Source of the DNA: Fluviirhizobium alvei
GTDB taxonomy: Bacteria > Pseudomonadota > Alphaproteobacteria > Rhizobiales > Rhizobiaceae
DNA: 64,000 bases
Assembly: GCF_030551875.1 (NCBI RefSeq)
Contig: NZ_JAUOZU010000004.1
Location: 21,468-85,467 of the forward strand
Direction of reading: 5' to 3'
Part shown: piece after piece, positions 8,135 to 17,066 of the stretch
Position numbering within the stretch: the first letter of the stretch is position 1
Layout: each line of letters begins with the position of its first letter
Translations under genes and position numbers: made by a program
The notes under the pieces: model-generated
What the model saw: the letters and a program-made list of their open reading frames with translations, nothing else
What the model was told of the DNA's origin: nothing
Databases searched by the model: none

Positions 8135-11100
8135 ATGGCCAGATCTCCGAAAAACCCGCCGTCCGGCTTCGAGGAAGCCCCGCAATCTCCCTTCGAGGGC
8201 GAGCCTCTGTCCGGCTCGGTCAGCGACTGGGTGCGCCAGATGGAACAGGAGGCCGAGAAGGCCCAGCGCGCCGAAAGCATGCGCGAAATCCGCTCCAAGG
8301 CCGGCACCCATCGCAAGAAGGTCGAGAATGCCGCCCGCCAGAATGAGGAGAGCCAATCTGCCGCAGGCCGCAAGCCCGGACGGGCGTCCGAGCCCGGGCG
8401 AGGCCCCCGCGGAGGCGTTGAGCGCAGCGAAACTGCCGTGAGCGCAAAGACCTCTTCGCGCGGCGGCTCGATCGGCGGCTCGAACGATCCGAAGGAGCGC
8501 GCCGCCGCCGGTCTCAATCCGGTCGCCGGCCTCGATGTCTCGCTTGAGGAAGCGCAGGCACTCGCCCCCGGCGCCGTGACCGCGACGGTCGATGCATTGT
8601 CGAAACTGATCGAGAGCGGCAATCCGCTGTTCAAGGATGGCGAGGTCTGGGTGCCGCACCGTCCCGTCCGGCCGCCGAAATCGGAAGGCGGCATCGCCTT
8701 CCAGCTGGTGACCGATTACAAGCCGGCCGGCGACCAGCCGACGGCAATTCGCGAGCTCGCGGGCGGGCTGAATTCCGGCGAACGCAGCCAGGTTCTGCTC
8801 GGCGTCACCGGTTCAGGCAAGACCTTTACGATGGCGCAGGTGATTGCCGAGACGCAGCGCCCGGCTGTCATCCTTGCGCCAAACAAGACGCTCGCCGCCC
8901 AGCTCTATTCCGAATTCAAGAATTTCTTCCCGCACAATGCGGTCGAATATTTCGTCTCCTACTACGATTACTACCAGCCGGAAGCCTATGTGCCCCGCAC
9001 GGACACCTATATCGAGAAGGAATCGACCATCAACGAACAGATCGACCGGATGCGGCATGCCGCCACCCGCGCGATCCTCGAACGCGACGATTGCATCATC
9101 GTCGCCTCGGTCTCCTGCATCTACGGTATCGGCTCGGTCGAAACCTATACGGCCATGACCTTCCAGATCGAGATCGGCGACCGGCTCGACCAGCGCCAGC
9201 TGCTCGCCGATCTCGTCGCCCAGCAATACAAGCGCCGCGAGATGGATTTCCAGCGCGGTTCGTTCCGGGTTCGTGGCGATACGATCGAACTTTTTCCCGC
9301 CCACCTTGAAGATGCCGCCTGGCGCATCACCATGTTCGGCGACGAGGTCGAGGCGATCACCGAATTCGATCCGCTCACAGGCCAGAAGACCGGCGATCTC
9401 AAGAGCGTCAAGATCTACGCCAACAGCCACTATGTCACGCCGCGTCCGGCGCTCAATTCGGCGATCCGCTCGATCAAGGACGAGCTGAAGCTCCGCCTCG
9501 CCGAACTCGAAAAGGCCGGTCGCCTGCTCGAAGCCCAGCGGCTCGAACAGCGCACCCGCTACGATATCGAGATGCTGGAAGCCACCGGCTCCTGTCAGGG
9601 CATCGAGAACTATTCGCGCTATCTCACCGGCCGCAAGCCGGGCGAACCGCCGCCGACCCTGTTCGAATATGTGCCGGACAATGCCATCCTCTTCATCGAC
9701 GAAAGCCATGTGACGATCCCGCAGATCGGCGGCATGTATCGCGGCGACTTCCGCCGCAAGGCGACGCTGGCCGAGTACGGCTTCCGCCTGCCCTCCTGCA
9801 TGGACAACCGGCCGCTGCGCTTCGAGGAATGGGATGCGATGCGGCCCGATACGGTGGCAGTGTCGGCCACGCCGGGCGAATGGGAAATGGAGCAGGCCGG
9901 CGGCGTCTTCGCCGAACAGGTCATCCGCCCGACCGGCCTGATCGATCCGCCGGTGGAAGTGCGTCCGGCCAAGAGCCAGGTCGATGACGTTCTGGGCGAA
10001 ATCCGCGCCACCTCGCTCGCCGGCTACCGCACCCTGGTTACGGTTCTCACCAAGCGCATGGCCGAGGATCTCACCGAATATCTTCACGAACAGGGTGTGC
10101 GGGTGCGCTACATGCATTCCGACATCGATACGCTCGAACGGATCGAGATCCTGCGCGATCTCCGCCTCGGTGCCTTCGACGTGCTGGTCGGCATCAACCT
10201 GTTGCGCGAAGGTCTCGATATTCCGGAATGCGGCTTCGTCGCCATTCTCGATGCCGACAAGGAAGGGTTTCTGCGCTCGGAAACCTCGCTCATCCAGACG
10301 ATCGGCCGCGCCGCCCGCAATGTCGATGGCAAGGTCATCCTCTATGCCGATCATGTTACCGGCTCGATGGAGCGCGCCATGGGCGAAACCGCCCGCCGCC
10401 GCGAAAAGCAGATGGCCTGGAATGCGGCAAACGGCATTACGCCGGAAAGCGTCAAGGCCCGCATTTCCGACATTCTCGACAGCGTCTACGAGAAGGACCA
10501 TGTGCGGGCGGAAATCACCGTCAAGGGCGTCAAGAGCGGTGCCACCGATCTGGTCGGCGGCAATATGCAGGCCCATCTCAATGCGCTGGAAAAATCGATG
10601 CGCGATGCCGCCGCCGATCTCGATTTCGAGACCGCCGCCCGTCTGCGCGACGAGATCAAGCGCCTGAAGGCCGTCGAACTGGCAGTGATGGACGATCCCA
10701 TCGCCAGAGACGAACAGAAGGCGCTGGAGGCACGCGGCTCAAAGCTTGCCGACGGTGGAAAGAAGCCCGCGGCCGGCCGCAGCTCTTCCTCTCCCCTTGC
10801 GGGAGAGGATAGTTCGCCCCGAGAGGCAAAGCCGATCGGAACGGCGAACTTGGTGAAGGGTGAATCCGACACCGCCTCCCCCGTCGGGATGGCTGGAGAG
10901 GAGGGTTCTCGCGGCAGCTACTTCGCCAAACCCGACCTCGACAATATGGGCCCCGGCACCGACATGGAGCGACCGTTGTTCCGCCGCAACTCGCTTGATG
11001 AAATGACGGTCCGCCGCACCGAAAAGCCGCTCGCCTCCGGCCCGCTGCCGGAGAAGCCCCTGTCCTCTTCTCCCCAGCGGGGAGAAGGTGCCCGAAGGGC

Positions 11101-11245
11101 GGATGAGGGGGCGACGCCCTCGACCGGCGACGACGGCTTCCGACCCGTCATCCGCGCCAAGACCGGCAAGGGCTCCTACGAAGATGCCGGCGATCTGGCG
11201 AAAGCGAAGAAGAGCAAGGGCAAGACCGGAAAACCGGGGAAGTAA
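8135..11245 (+). CDS. uvrB: UvrABC excinuclease subunit B with repeat-bearing tail
   Basis: UvrB is the DNA-damage-verifying helicase-like subunit of nucleotide excision repair. It is 1036 aa against about 670 in E. coli. A poorly conserved N-terminal extension of about 188 residues precedes the usual core ([13 protein letters not shown]). Walker A GVTGSGKT begins at 223, and the [12 protein letters not shown] beta-hairpin lies near 270-282. Helicase motifs and a UVR (UvrC-binding) motif near 815-850 are intact. The tail beyond about 860 contains translated copies of two palindromic repeats (SSPLAGED and [16 protein letters not shown]) before ending in KTGKPGK. The start at 8135 gives MARSPKN, as I recall for rhizobial UvrB; a frame-open upstream ATG (8036) is unlikely. 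Confidence 0.95.
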   Translation: MARSPKNPPSGFEEAPQSPFEGEPLSGSVSDWVRQMEQEAEKAQRAESMREIRSKAGTHRKKVENAARQNEESQSAAGRKPGRASEPGRGPRGGVERSETAVSAKTSSRGGSIGGSNDPKERAAAGLNPVAGLDVSLEEAQALAPGAVTATVDALSKLIESGNPLFKDGEVWVPHRPVRPPKSEGGIAFQLVTDYKPAGDQPTAIRELAGGLNSGERSQVLLGVTGSGKTFTMAQVIAETQRPAVILAPNKTLAAQLYSEFKNFFPHNAVEYFVSYYDYYQPEAYVPRTDTYIEKESTINEQIDRMRHAATRAILERDDCIIVASVSCIYGIGSVETYTAMTFQIEIGDRLDQRQLLADLVAQQYKRREMDFQRGSFRVRGDTIELFPAHLEDAAWRITMFGDEVEAITEFDPLTGQKTGDLKSVKIYANSHYVTPRPALNSAIRSIKDELKLRLAELEKAGRLLEAQRLEQRTRYDIEMLEATGSCQGIENYSRYLTGRKPGEPPPTLFEYVPDNAILFIDESHVTIPQIGGMYRGDFRRKATLAEYGFRLPSCMDNRPLRFEEWDAMRPDTVAVSATPGEWEMEQAGGVFAEQVIRPTGLIDPPVEVRPAKSQVDDVLGEIRATSLAGYRTLVTVLTKRMAEDLTEYLHEQGVRVRYMHSDIDTLERIEILRDLRLGAFDVLVGINLLREGLDIPECGFVAILDADKEGFLRSETSLIQTIGRAARNVDGKVILYADHVTGSMERAMGETARRREKQMAWNAANGITPESVKARISDILDSVYEKDHVRAEITVKGVKSGATDLVGGNMQAHLNALEKSMRDAAADLDFETAARLRDEIKRLKAVELAVMDDPIARDEQKALEARGSKLADGGKKPAAGRSSSSPLAGEDSSPREAKPIGTANLVKGESDTASPVGMAGEEGSRGSYFAKPDLDNMGPGTDMERPLFRRNSLDEMTVRRTEKPLASGPLPEKPLSSSPQRGEGARRADEGATPSTGDDGFRPVIRAKTGKGSYEDAGDLAKAKKSKGKTGKPGK
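10788..10861 (+). repeat. Solo palindromic repeat A inside uvrB
   Basis: This is a 74-bp copy of a repeat that begins with the 21-bp palindrome CCTCTCCCCTTGCGGGAGAGG and ends in TTGGTGAAGGG. It lies in frame in the uvrB tail and is translated as SSPLAGED and following residues. The same unit occurs as inverted doublets at 11400-11564, 11900-12064 and 42377-42541. Its length, about 75 bp, is close to 25 codons, which allows in-frame insertion. Confidence 0.8.
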
Positions 11246-11393
11246 GAGGCACGCCTCGGGCCCTTGCGGGGGAGGCTTCGGAGCGACCGGAGCAGTCGGG
11301 CAAAACAATGAAATTGTTTTGAGCTCAGAAGGCCTGAGCGTGGGCCACGCGAGGGCTGTTTTGGGGAACGGTAATTTTGCGGAAAGCGCCGCG

Positions 11394-11570
11394 GCCTTAC
11401 CTCTCCCCTTGCGGGAGAGGATACGGAGGCCGCACGAGGCGTAGCCGAGGGCTTGGCCGAAGTTGGTGAGGGGTGAAGCGGTGTTCAGACTACCCCTCAC
11501 CAACTGCGGCTAGGGTTCGCAAATGCTCACCCAGCCTCCGTATCCTCTCCCGCAAGGGGAGAGGTAAGGC
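11394..11570. repeat. Inverted doublet of repeat A, first orientation
   Basis: Perfect 37-bp inverted arms (11394-11430 and 11534-11570) enclose about 100 bp of two unlike repeat-A middles facing each other. The matching doublet 500 bp downstream has the same arms but its interior reads in the opposite orientation, with only a few mismatches after reverse complementing. The 165-bp core is 11400-11564. Confidence 0.85.
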
Positions 11571-11893
11571 CGCCGCACCGAAACGCCGCTCGCCTCCGGC
11601 CCTCTGCCGGTGAACCCCCTACCTCTTCTCCCCAGCGGGGAGAAGGTGCCCGAAGGGCGGATGAGGGGGCGCCGCCCTCGACCGGCGACGACGGCTTCCG
11701 ACCCATCATCCGCGTCAAGGCAAGGCATCGTCGAGGAAGTAAGCCGCAGCCTCACCTCTCCGCTTGCGGGAGAGGCTTCGGAGCGACCGGCGCAGTCGGG
11801 CAAAACAATGAAATTGTTTTGAGCGCAGAAGGCCTGAGCGTGGGCCACGCGAGGGCTGCTTTGGGGAACGGTAAGTTTACGGAAAGCGCCGCA

Positions 11894-12070
11894 GCCTTAC
11901 CTCTCCCCTTGCGGGAGAGGATACGGAGGCTGGGTGAGCATTTGCGAACCGTAGCCGCAGTTGGTGAGGGGTAGTCTCAACACCGCTTCACCCCTCACCA
12001 ACTTCGGCCAAGCCCTCGGCTATGCCTCGTGCGGCCTGCGTATCCTCTCCCGCAAGGGGAGAGGTAAGGC
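11894..12070. repeat. Inverted doublet of repeat A, flipped orientation
   Basis: The arms are at 11894-11930 and 12034-12070 with one mismatch (12038). The interior starts with GGGTGAGCATTTGCGAACC, which is the complement of the right-hand part of the upstream doublet rather than its left. The segment between the arms has therefore been inverted relative to the copy at 11394-11570. Confidence 0.85.
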
Positions 12071-12307
12071 CACGACACCGAAAAGCCGCCCGCTGCCGGA
12101 AAAGCCCCTATCCTCTTCTCCCCAGCGGGGAGAAGGTGCCCGAAGGGCGGATGAGGGGGCGACGCCCTCGATCAGCGACGAAGGCTTCCGACCCATCATC
12201 CGCGCCAAGACCGGAAAACCGGGGAAGTAAGAGGCAGGCCTTACCCCTCCCCGACAAATAAAACAACCTTCACCCCGCCAAACCGATTTGCGGTCAGAAA
12301 TGGAAAT

Positions 12308-12335
12308 GGCGGGCGCCCTACCCGGAACGCCCGCC
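12308..12335 (-). terminator. Possible terminator after RTX gene
   Basis: GGCGGGCG (12308-12315) pairs with CGCCCGCC (12328-12335) across a 12-base loop. It lies about 20 bases beyond the stop of the minus-strand RTX gene. A real U tract is missing, so termination strength is uncertain. Confidence 0.4.
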
Positions 12336-12357
12336 CAGTTTGTTCCGTCTGAATCAA

Positions 12358-13245
12358 TCAGAGAATGAAGTCCGACGCGACGAGGTTGATCTTGCCTTCC
12401 AGCTGGATCACCATGTCCGGCGTCGTATCGAAATCCAGATGCTTGTTGAACTGGATGAACGTATCGCCATTCTTCTGGACGTAGCGCACCTGATTGCCAA
12501 GTTCGGCATTGAACGCATCTTTTCCAATGAAAACAATGTCATCCTGGAATCCGGTCAGATCGATCTTGTCGCCCTGCGACTGCTTGAAGTCCATGATCTG
12601 ATCGATATCGGTCGTCATGAATTCCTTGGAGGATGAAAAGGCAAACACATCCGTCCCATCGCCGCCCCAAATTTTATCCTGACCGGCACCGCCATAGAGC
12701 GTATCGTTGCCTTCATCGCCCCGCAGGATGTCATTTCCAACTTCGTTCAGCGCACGATCGCCATAGACCGCATCATTGCCCAGGCCACCATACACCGTGT
12801 CATTGCCGTTACCGCCGCTCAGCGTATCATTTCCATTCTGGCCCAGAACGTAGTCGTTGCCGCCGAAGGCATTGATTTCGTCCTTGCCGGAGGAACCGGT
12901 AAACATGTCGGCGCCAGCGAATGCCTTTGCGACAATTTTGCCGATTGCATCGATGCCGGTATCAAATGCAGCACTAAGAGCCTTCAGGTCAATTTTCACA
13001 TCGCGCAGCTGGATATCGACACTGCCCTTGTTTTCAAACCAGTCGAGGCTCTTCAATGTCCCGTCTGTCACATGGCCGTTCTTGTAAGTGAAGCCGGTGC
13101 CTCCGGCGACATAAATGTCAATTCCGGTTGTCGCAGAAAATGTCGTCTTCGCGCTTTTGGTTAAGTCAGCATTGACGACATTCAACATTATCAGCAGGTT
13201 ATCTTCGTTAAAGACACTGCCGCCATAGACTGTTACTTTAGCCAT
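12358..13245 (-). CDS. RTX calcium-binding secreted protein
   Basis: The protein is 295 aa. About 115 unassigned N-terminal residues are followed by glycine-rich RTX nonapeptides (GNDTLSGGNGNDTVYGG and similar, about residues 120-200) that bind calcium once outside the cell. A C-terminal block follows (DKIDLTGF to LVASDFIL), like the serralysin-type C-terminal secretion region. No Sec signal is seen, which fits type I secretion, but no type I ABC/HlyD genes are in the window. The role of the N-terminal domain is unknown. AAGGAGAGGCAG precedes the ATG. Confidence 0.85.
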   Translation of the reverse strand: MAKVTVYGGSVFNEDNLLIMLNVVNADLTKSAKTTFSATTGIDIYVAGGTGFTYKNGHVTDGTLKSLDWFENKGSVDIQLRDVKIDLKALSAAFDTGIDAIGKIVAKAFAGADMFTGSSGKDEINAFGGNDYVLGQNGNDTLSGGNGNDTVYGGLGNDAVYGDRALNEVGNDILRGDEGNDTLYGGAGQDKIWGGDGTDVFAFSSSKEFMTTDIDQIMDFKQSQGDKIDLTGFQDDIVFIGKDAFNAELGNQVRYVQKNGDTFIQFNKHLDFDTTPDMVIQLEGKINLVASDFIL

Positions 13246-13402
13246 CTGCCTCTCCTTGCTTGCCTCATCACATAACTTTTCATTGCATATATGATAGGCC
13301 GCAACTCACGCATCCCCACTTTTCGGTAGACGGCAAAATAAACCCGACGCACTGACAGGCCCCGGGCAATGGGCCACAGCAACTGGTACGGAATTGCGAA
13401 TT

Positions 13403-13412
13403 CCCCCCCCCC
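13403..13412. repeat. C10 homopolymer tract
   Basis: A run of ten cytosines directly follows the short palindrome GAATTGCGAATTC (13391-13403), about 150 bp upstream of the RTX gene start at 13245. Such runs can vary in length by slippage; whether it matters here is unknown. Confidence 0.6.
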
Positions 13413-13466
13413 ACATCCCCGCTCTCTCCACCCATGTTAACCTCCCTCCCGTCCCATCACGGATAC

Positions 13467-13744
13467 ACAGCCAGGCGTGGTTGCGAGATGGGGCCGGTGC
13501 CCGGCGGGTGGGAAGGACGTGAGCCTGTTCGCCGGGGGCGTGAGAGATCGGGTCCCCAGCATGCTCCCGGGCAAAAGCCCGGCCCTGGTGCAGGCGTGCG
13601 TGCGACGCACACAACCGCCCACCGCTGTCGGTTTGTGACGGGCAGATGGGAGGCGGGCAGCCCCCGTACCATCGCGCAAAAACCACCGAACGGGACACGG
13701 CGCGTGTCATTTTATACTTTTTCCGAGGCACAAACCGTGTCCCG
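13467..13744 (+). ncRNA. Candidate structured RNA, family not recognised
   Basis: This gene-free, very GC-rich stretch contains several nested and branched complementary segments. GGTTG (13479-13483) can pair with CAACC (13612-13616). Inside these lie GGGGCC with GGTCCCC, CCCGGCG with CGCCGGG, the hairpin CCGGGCAAAAGCCCGG, and GTGCGTGCGACGCAC. A second domain could be closed by GGTTT (13630-13634) with AAACC, and a last pair is CGGGACACGG (13691-13700) with CCGTGTCCCG (13735-13744). It does not match RNase P, tmRNA, 6S or SRP RNA motifs known to me. Strand and boundaries are guesses. Confidence 0.3.
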
Positions 13745-13844
13745 GCCGATCCGTCCCGACCTTTAAGGAAGGGGCACGAATGATTTCACACCGCGGGATG
13801 GTTCTACCGTTCGCGCGATCCTATCCCCCTGCCCGGAGGAACCG

Positions 13845-14276
13845 ATGACGATGATCGCCCCCGACGATGCCGACAGTGATCGCCTCACCAGCGAGGAGCT
13901 TGACGCAATCAAGCAACTGCTCTGGCGCGCATCCTTTCACCGGCTCAGCCTGCCGCGTCTCTGCCGCACCCGCGCCTGCCGCCGCCATCGATTTTGTCAG
14001 GAGGATCAGCCCTATCCGCCGCGCTGCCTGATGCAGTTCAAGCCCGGTCCTATCGATGCATTCCACGCTCTTCTGGATATGGTCAAGCTTCTGCTGGAGG
14101 ATAGTGGCCCGGTGCAGCTGCCGGCCGATCCGGTCGCGCGCAGCTATTACAATCTTGCCCTGTGGGTGCTGATCGATATCGGCGAAAGCGCTCCGCGCTT
14201 CAGCGACTATGCGACCCTGGCCTTGCAGCGTCCGCTGATAGAGCTGGCAGATAGGACGGACGCGACATGCGCGTGA
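13845..14276 (+). CDS. Hypothetical protein, Cys/Arg-rich N-terminal region
   Basis: The protein is 143 aa and I do not recognise the family. A strong ribosome site (CGGAGGAACCG) precedes the ATG at 13845, supporting a real gene. A basic Cys-containing stretch near residues 35-62 (RLCRTRACRRHRFCQ, later PPRC) could bind metal or nucleic acid. The remainder is predicted mixed helix without signal peptide or membrane segments. It converges with the 79-aa gene and follows the GC-rich candidate RNA region. Confidence 0.65.
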   Translation: MTMIAPDDADSDRLTSEELDAIKQLLWRASFHRLSLPRLCRTRACRRHRFCQEDQPYPPRCLMQFKPGPIDAFHALLDMVKLLLEDSGPVQLPADPVARSYYNLALWVLIDIGESAPRFSDYATLALQRPLIELADRTDATCA

Positions 14277-14317
14277 TGACGGCAATGCCCATCGGCCCGG
14301 TCATCAACGTCCGGATG

Positions 14318-14557
14318 TTACGATTTGGAGGGGGATTTTTTCGACGTTTTGGCCGTCTTGGCGACCGCCTTCTTGGGCGCCGGGGTCACGATCGCCTCGG
14401 GCTCGGGGGGACGGGCTTCGCGCAGTGCGCGGAGCCGTTCCGTCTTGCGGTTGCGGGTGATCGCCTCACGCTCGACAATTTCACGGGCCGTCCGGTCAGT
14501 CAGGGCGGCCTTGTCCTGCGAAGAGAGACGGGCGGGCATGTTAGTTGTGGCTTTCAT
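14318..14557 (-). CDS. Small basic hypothetical protein
   Basis: The protein is 79 aa, highly charged, with a Lys/Ala/Ser-rich tail (PKKAVAKTAKTSKKSPSKS) like that of nucleic-acid-binding proteins. AGGAGG lies about nine bases before the ATG. It lies downstream of rpsU on the same strand and could be cotranscribed with it. No family is recognised; a role in RNA or DNA binding is inference from composition. Confidence 0.6.
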   Translation of the reverse strand: MKATTNMPARLSSQDKAALTDRTAREIVEREAITRNRKTERLRALREARPPEPEAIVTPAPKKAVAKTAKTSKKSPSKS

Positions 14558-14590
14558 ACCCGTCTGCCTCCTGGCATGGCTGGCGCGCGA

Positions 14591-14827
14591 TCAACGCGCG
14601 CGGGGGGATTTCTTCGGCGCCGGCAACAGGCCTTCGCGCTGCAGCTTCTTCTTCTGCGCCTTGCGGTGACGGCGCACGGCTTCCGCCGCTTCGCGCACCC
14701 GCTTTTCGGACGGCTTTTCGAAGGATTCGCGCGCGCGCATTTCGCGGAAGATGCCTTCGCGCTGCATTCTCTTCTTCAGAACCCGGAGGGCCTGTTCAAC
14801 GTTGTTATCTCTGACGATGACCTGCAA
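14591..14827 (-). CDS. rpsU: 30S ribosomal protein bS21
   Basis: The protein is 78 aa. It starts [19 protein letters not shown], the bS21 signature, followed by the conserved RREG/FREMR-like helix and a basic C-terminal extension usual in alphaproteobacteria. bS21 joins the small ribosomal subunit late and helps base-pairing of the anti-Shine-Dalgarno region. It lies between the cold-shock cluster and a small basic protein gene, all on the minus strand, suggesting coordinated expression during cold or growth shifts. Confidence 0.95.
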   Translation of the reverse strand: MQVIVRDNNVEQALRVLKKRMQREGIFREMRARESFEKPSEKRVREAAEAVRRHRKAQKKKLQREGLLPAPKKSPRAR

Positions 14828-14852
14828 GATATCTCCTGACGCAGCGGCGCTG

Positions 14853-15140
14853 CTACTTCTTCATGCGGATGCTGTTGGAATTGATCCAGCTCGAACGGCT
14901 GGCGGCGGAAGTTCTGGACGACGGATCGAGGCGCGGTACGGACGATGTATCGGGGTCGATATCATCCTCGCCGATGCTGCGTTCGAACGTCTCCTGTTCG
15001 AACCGGACGCGATAGGCATTAAGGCCACGCGTCTCCGGCAGCAGGCTGATGATTTCGCCGCGACCGTCCGGCTGGCGCGCACCGAGCACGCGGGCCTTGA
15101 GGACAACCACGTCACCGGGTCTGTAACGATGCTTGAGCAT
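14853..15140 (-). CDS. Small hypothetical protein between cspA and rpsU
   Basis: The protein is 95 aa. The frame is open upstream, but CAGGAGC nine bases ahead of the ATG at 15140 fixes the start ([18 protein letters not shown]). The first 60 residues look like a small beta-rich fold ([26 protein letters not shown]); the Ser-rich tail ends in KK. I know of no function. Position directly between a cold-shock gene and rpsU suggests a translation- or cold-related role, which is inferred from context. Confidence 0.65.
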   Translation of the reverse strand: MLKHRYRPGDVVVLKARVLGARQPDGRGEIISLLPETRGLNAYRVRFEQETFERSIGEDDIDPDTSSVPRLDPSSRTSAASRSSWINSNSIRMKK

Positions 15141-15257
15141 GTCGACCGCTCCTGTGGTGGAAAACAGAAAAACAAAAGGCCGGGCATGGACCCGACCTCT
15201 CACCATCACTCAGCCGCGCTGCCAGTACATCCGTGGTCAACGGCGGCGAATGACAAA

Positions 15258-15467
15258 TCAAGCAGCCTGCAGGTTGTCTGCAGAATTCTTGCCGGACTTG
15301 CGGTCGCGGACGATGTCATAACGGATCTTCTGACCGTCATTGAGGCCGCGCATGCCGGCACGTTCCACGGCCGAGACATGCACGAAAACGTCCGTGCCGC
15401 CGTCATCCGGCTGAATGAAACCAAAACCCTTGGTGGCGTTGAACCACTTCACTGTACCTGTGTTCAT
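15258..15467 (-). CDS. cspA: Cold-shock domain protein
   Basis: The protein is 69 aa, the full size of a CspA-type protein. RNP1 (KGFGFIQ) and RNP2 (VFVHVSAV) are intact. It binds single-stranded RNA/DNA and melts RNA secondary structure. The ATG at 15467 is preceded by AAAGGAAA; a frame-open upstream start adds only seven odd residues. The upstream region has a long untranslated stretch, as is common for cold-shock genes. Confidence 0.95.
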   Translation of the reverse strand: MNTGTVKWFNATKGFGFIQPDDGGTDVFVHVSAVERAGMRGLNDGQKIRYDIVRDRKSGKNSADNLQAA

Positions 15468-15841
15468 AACGATTTCCTTTCGAAGCAATCGTTGTTGTTC
15501 TCGCGATACCTTGCGAGGATAGATCGATTATTTGAGAGGAAATCCGGCTTGAGCCTCAGGCTCTGTAGCGACGTCACAAGCAATGGTCGATAGGCTAGAT
15601 ATAGTCTCTATTTTTGATTTTGCAAGCGAAACAGGCCGCATTTTGAAATTTCGGCAGCTAATCCACCTATCCCTCTGTTTTCATGGAAGGATATTATCGC
15701 GGGCTTTTCCAGCCTGCCGCGCCGCCTTCGCCAAACGGCACAGGAAAGGAAATTTGCATCGATTCCTTGAGCCTAGGCGTAAAGCCAATCCACTTGCGCT
15801 AATCTCACGCCGTACGAATCGCATGCTCTGGAGAGACAATC
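15468..15841. other. Intergenic region upstream of cspA and a secreted protein gene
   Basis: There is no credible gene in this 374-base stretch. It holds the divergent promoters for cspA (minus) and the 163-aa exported protein (plus). A short palindrome GAGCCTCAGGCTC lies about 85-100 bases upstream of the cspA start, in its probable leader or promoter. No clear -35/-10 pair could be chosen by eye. Confidence 0.5.
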
Positions 15842-16333
15842 ATGCACAGAACCATCCTGGCCAGCGTCGCGGCCGCCCTCCTCTTCACAACCTCCGCCTT
15901 TGCCGCCGAAATCAGCTTTCCGAGCGATGCGCCGGTCGCCACCATGACCATTCCGGACGATTGGGGTCCGAAGGAAACCGAAACCGGCATCGATGCCACC
16001 GCGCCTGACAATTCGATCTATCTGGCCGTCGATGTCGCCACCGCCGACAATACCGAAGCGACCGTCAAGGAAGCGATCGAGTATCTGAAGGAACAGGGCG
16101 TCACCGTCGATGCCGCCTCCGCCAAGCAGGATGAAGGCACGCTCAACGGCATGCCGCTCTTCACCATTTCCTGGTCGGGCACCGATGCGGATGGCCCTGC
16201 CAGCATCGGCCTTGCAGCCGTCACCGTTGGCGACAAGAACCTCGTCTTCACCTACTGGGGCACCCAGGGCGAGGAAGACAAGAATGCCGAAGCCGTCAAC
16301 GCCATCATGCGCAGCCTGAAGCCGGCGAACTGA
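15842..16333 (+). CDS. Exported hypothetical protein
   Basis: The protein is 163 aa with a clear Sec signal peptide (MHRTILASVAAALLFTTSAFA, cleaved before AEISF). The mature part of about 142 residues is acidic and beta/alpha-mixed, with MTIPDDWGPKETETGI near the start, like small periplasmic proteins widespread in rhizobia. No enzymatic motif is visible. GGAGAGAC precedes the ATG. It converges with the GreA-like gene. Confidence 0.75.
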   Translation: MHRTILASVAAALLFTTSAFAAEISFPSDAPVATMTIPDDWGPKETETGIDATAPDNSIYLAVDVATADNTEATVKEAIEYLKEQGVTVDAASAKQDEGTLNGMPLFTISWSGTDADGPASIGLAAVTVGDKNLVFTYWGTQGEEDKNAEAVNAIMRSLKPAN

Positions 16334-16383
16334 TTGATACGACTGTCGGGCGGCCGCTGGGTCGCCCGGCATCACAGCAGGAA

Positions 16384-16866
16384 TCAATTGATCGCGGTGA
16401 TTTCGAGCTCCTGGGTTCCGACTGTCACCAGATCCCCGATGCCTTTGCCGATCAGCGCCTGCGCCACCGGCGAGACAAAGGAAATCGAGCCCGTCTTCGG
16501 ATCGGCCTCATCTTCGCCCACGATCCGATAGGTCTGCACGCGCCCGTCATCGCGTTCGAACGTCACGGTCGAACCGAATGCAACGCTTTCGTCGCCCGAG
16601 GGCTCCGGCATCACCTGCGCCGTGCGCAGCCGCTCGATGAAATAGCGAATGTCGCGCAGCGGCGCTGCCGTCTGGCGCCGCCTTTCGTTGGCGTCCTCGA
16701 GCCCGTTCGCCACCTCGAAGAGAGCTCTCGCCTCGGCAAGCAGGCGTTCGAGTTCGGCCAGACCCGTCCGGGTCACGAGATTGGGATGGGGCGAAATCGG
16801 CCGATCCGGCAATTGCGTCTCGGAAGCGGTTTCGGCACTCTCTTCCTTCAGAAAGGCTACGCTCAA
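16384..16866 (-). CDS. GreA/GreB-family transcription elongation factor
   Basis: The protein is 160 aa from a TTG start at 16866 (reads SVAFLKEESAE), with GGGAG eight bases upstream. The N-terminal coiled-coil part (LAELERLLAEARALFEVANG) and the C-terminal FKBP-like GreA/B domain (VTFERDDGRVQTYRIVGEDEADPKTGSISFVSPVAQALIGKGIGD, in parts) are visible. Gre factors help backtracked RNA polymerase cleave its transcript. The coiled-coil tip differs from classical GreA, so it may be a Rnk- or Gre-like regulator. The frame stays open upstream, but no ATG there is well placed. Confidence 0.8.
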   Translation of the reverse strand: MSVAFLKEESAETASETQLPDRPISPHPNLVTRTGLAELERLLAEARALFEVANGLEDANERRRQTAAPLRDIRYFIERLRTAQVMPEPSGDESVAFGSTVTFERDDGRVQTYRIVGEDEADPKTGSISFVSPVAQALIGKGIGDLVTVGTQELEITAIN

Positions 16867-17066
16867 CGTTAAACTCCCGCCCGGCTTAATTGTCGCAAGT
16901 ACAACCGACACTGCCCAAATGCCGGCTTGAACACAAGTCTTGCCAACGACAGAAGCATCGGCATCCCCGCCTTCCTGATTTGCAGGACAATTCTTTTGAC
17001 GACAGGTGCCTTCCCGCATGGAATATTCCTGCTAGGCTTCGATGAAACAGAAGGCTGGAGAGACCG

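Larger units (their letters stand above)
11011..12231 (+). repeat. Array of three copies of the uvrB 3' end
   Basis: The last part of uvrB (from 11011) reappears at 11570 and, shortened, at 12070. Shared landmarks are the repeat-B palindrome at 11067, 11625 and 12115, a CAAAACAATGAAATTGTTTT hairpin at 11301 and 11801 (exactly 500 bp apart), and the stop context GAAGTAAG at 11239, 11736 and 12224. The second copy has lost one base in the repeat-B stretch, so it no longer reads in the uvrB frame. The third copy still reads through to KTGKPGK. These are non-functional duplicates downstream of the real stop. Confidence 0.85.

Noticed and set aside
11961..12230. An 89-codon frame ending like UvrB (KTGKPGK)
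   Set aside because: It is the third copy of the uvrB 3' end read through a palindromic repeat, with no ribosome site; treated as a duplicated fragment.
11011..12240. Possible CRISPR array
   Set aside because: The repeats are long, few, internally palindromic and separated by duplicated rather than unique spacers; no cas genes nearby.
13306..13731. A 141-codon minus-strand frame in the GC-rich region
   Set aside because: Composition is Cys/Pro/Arg/Gly-rich without any domain, there is no ribosome site, and the DNA shows extensive self-complementarity better explained by RNA structure.
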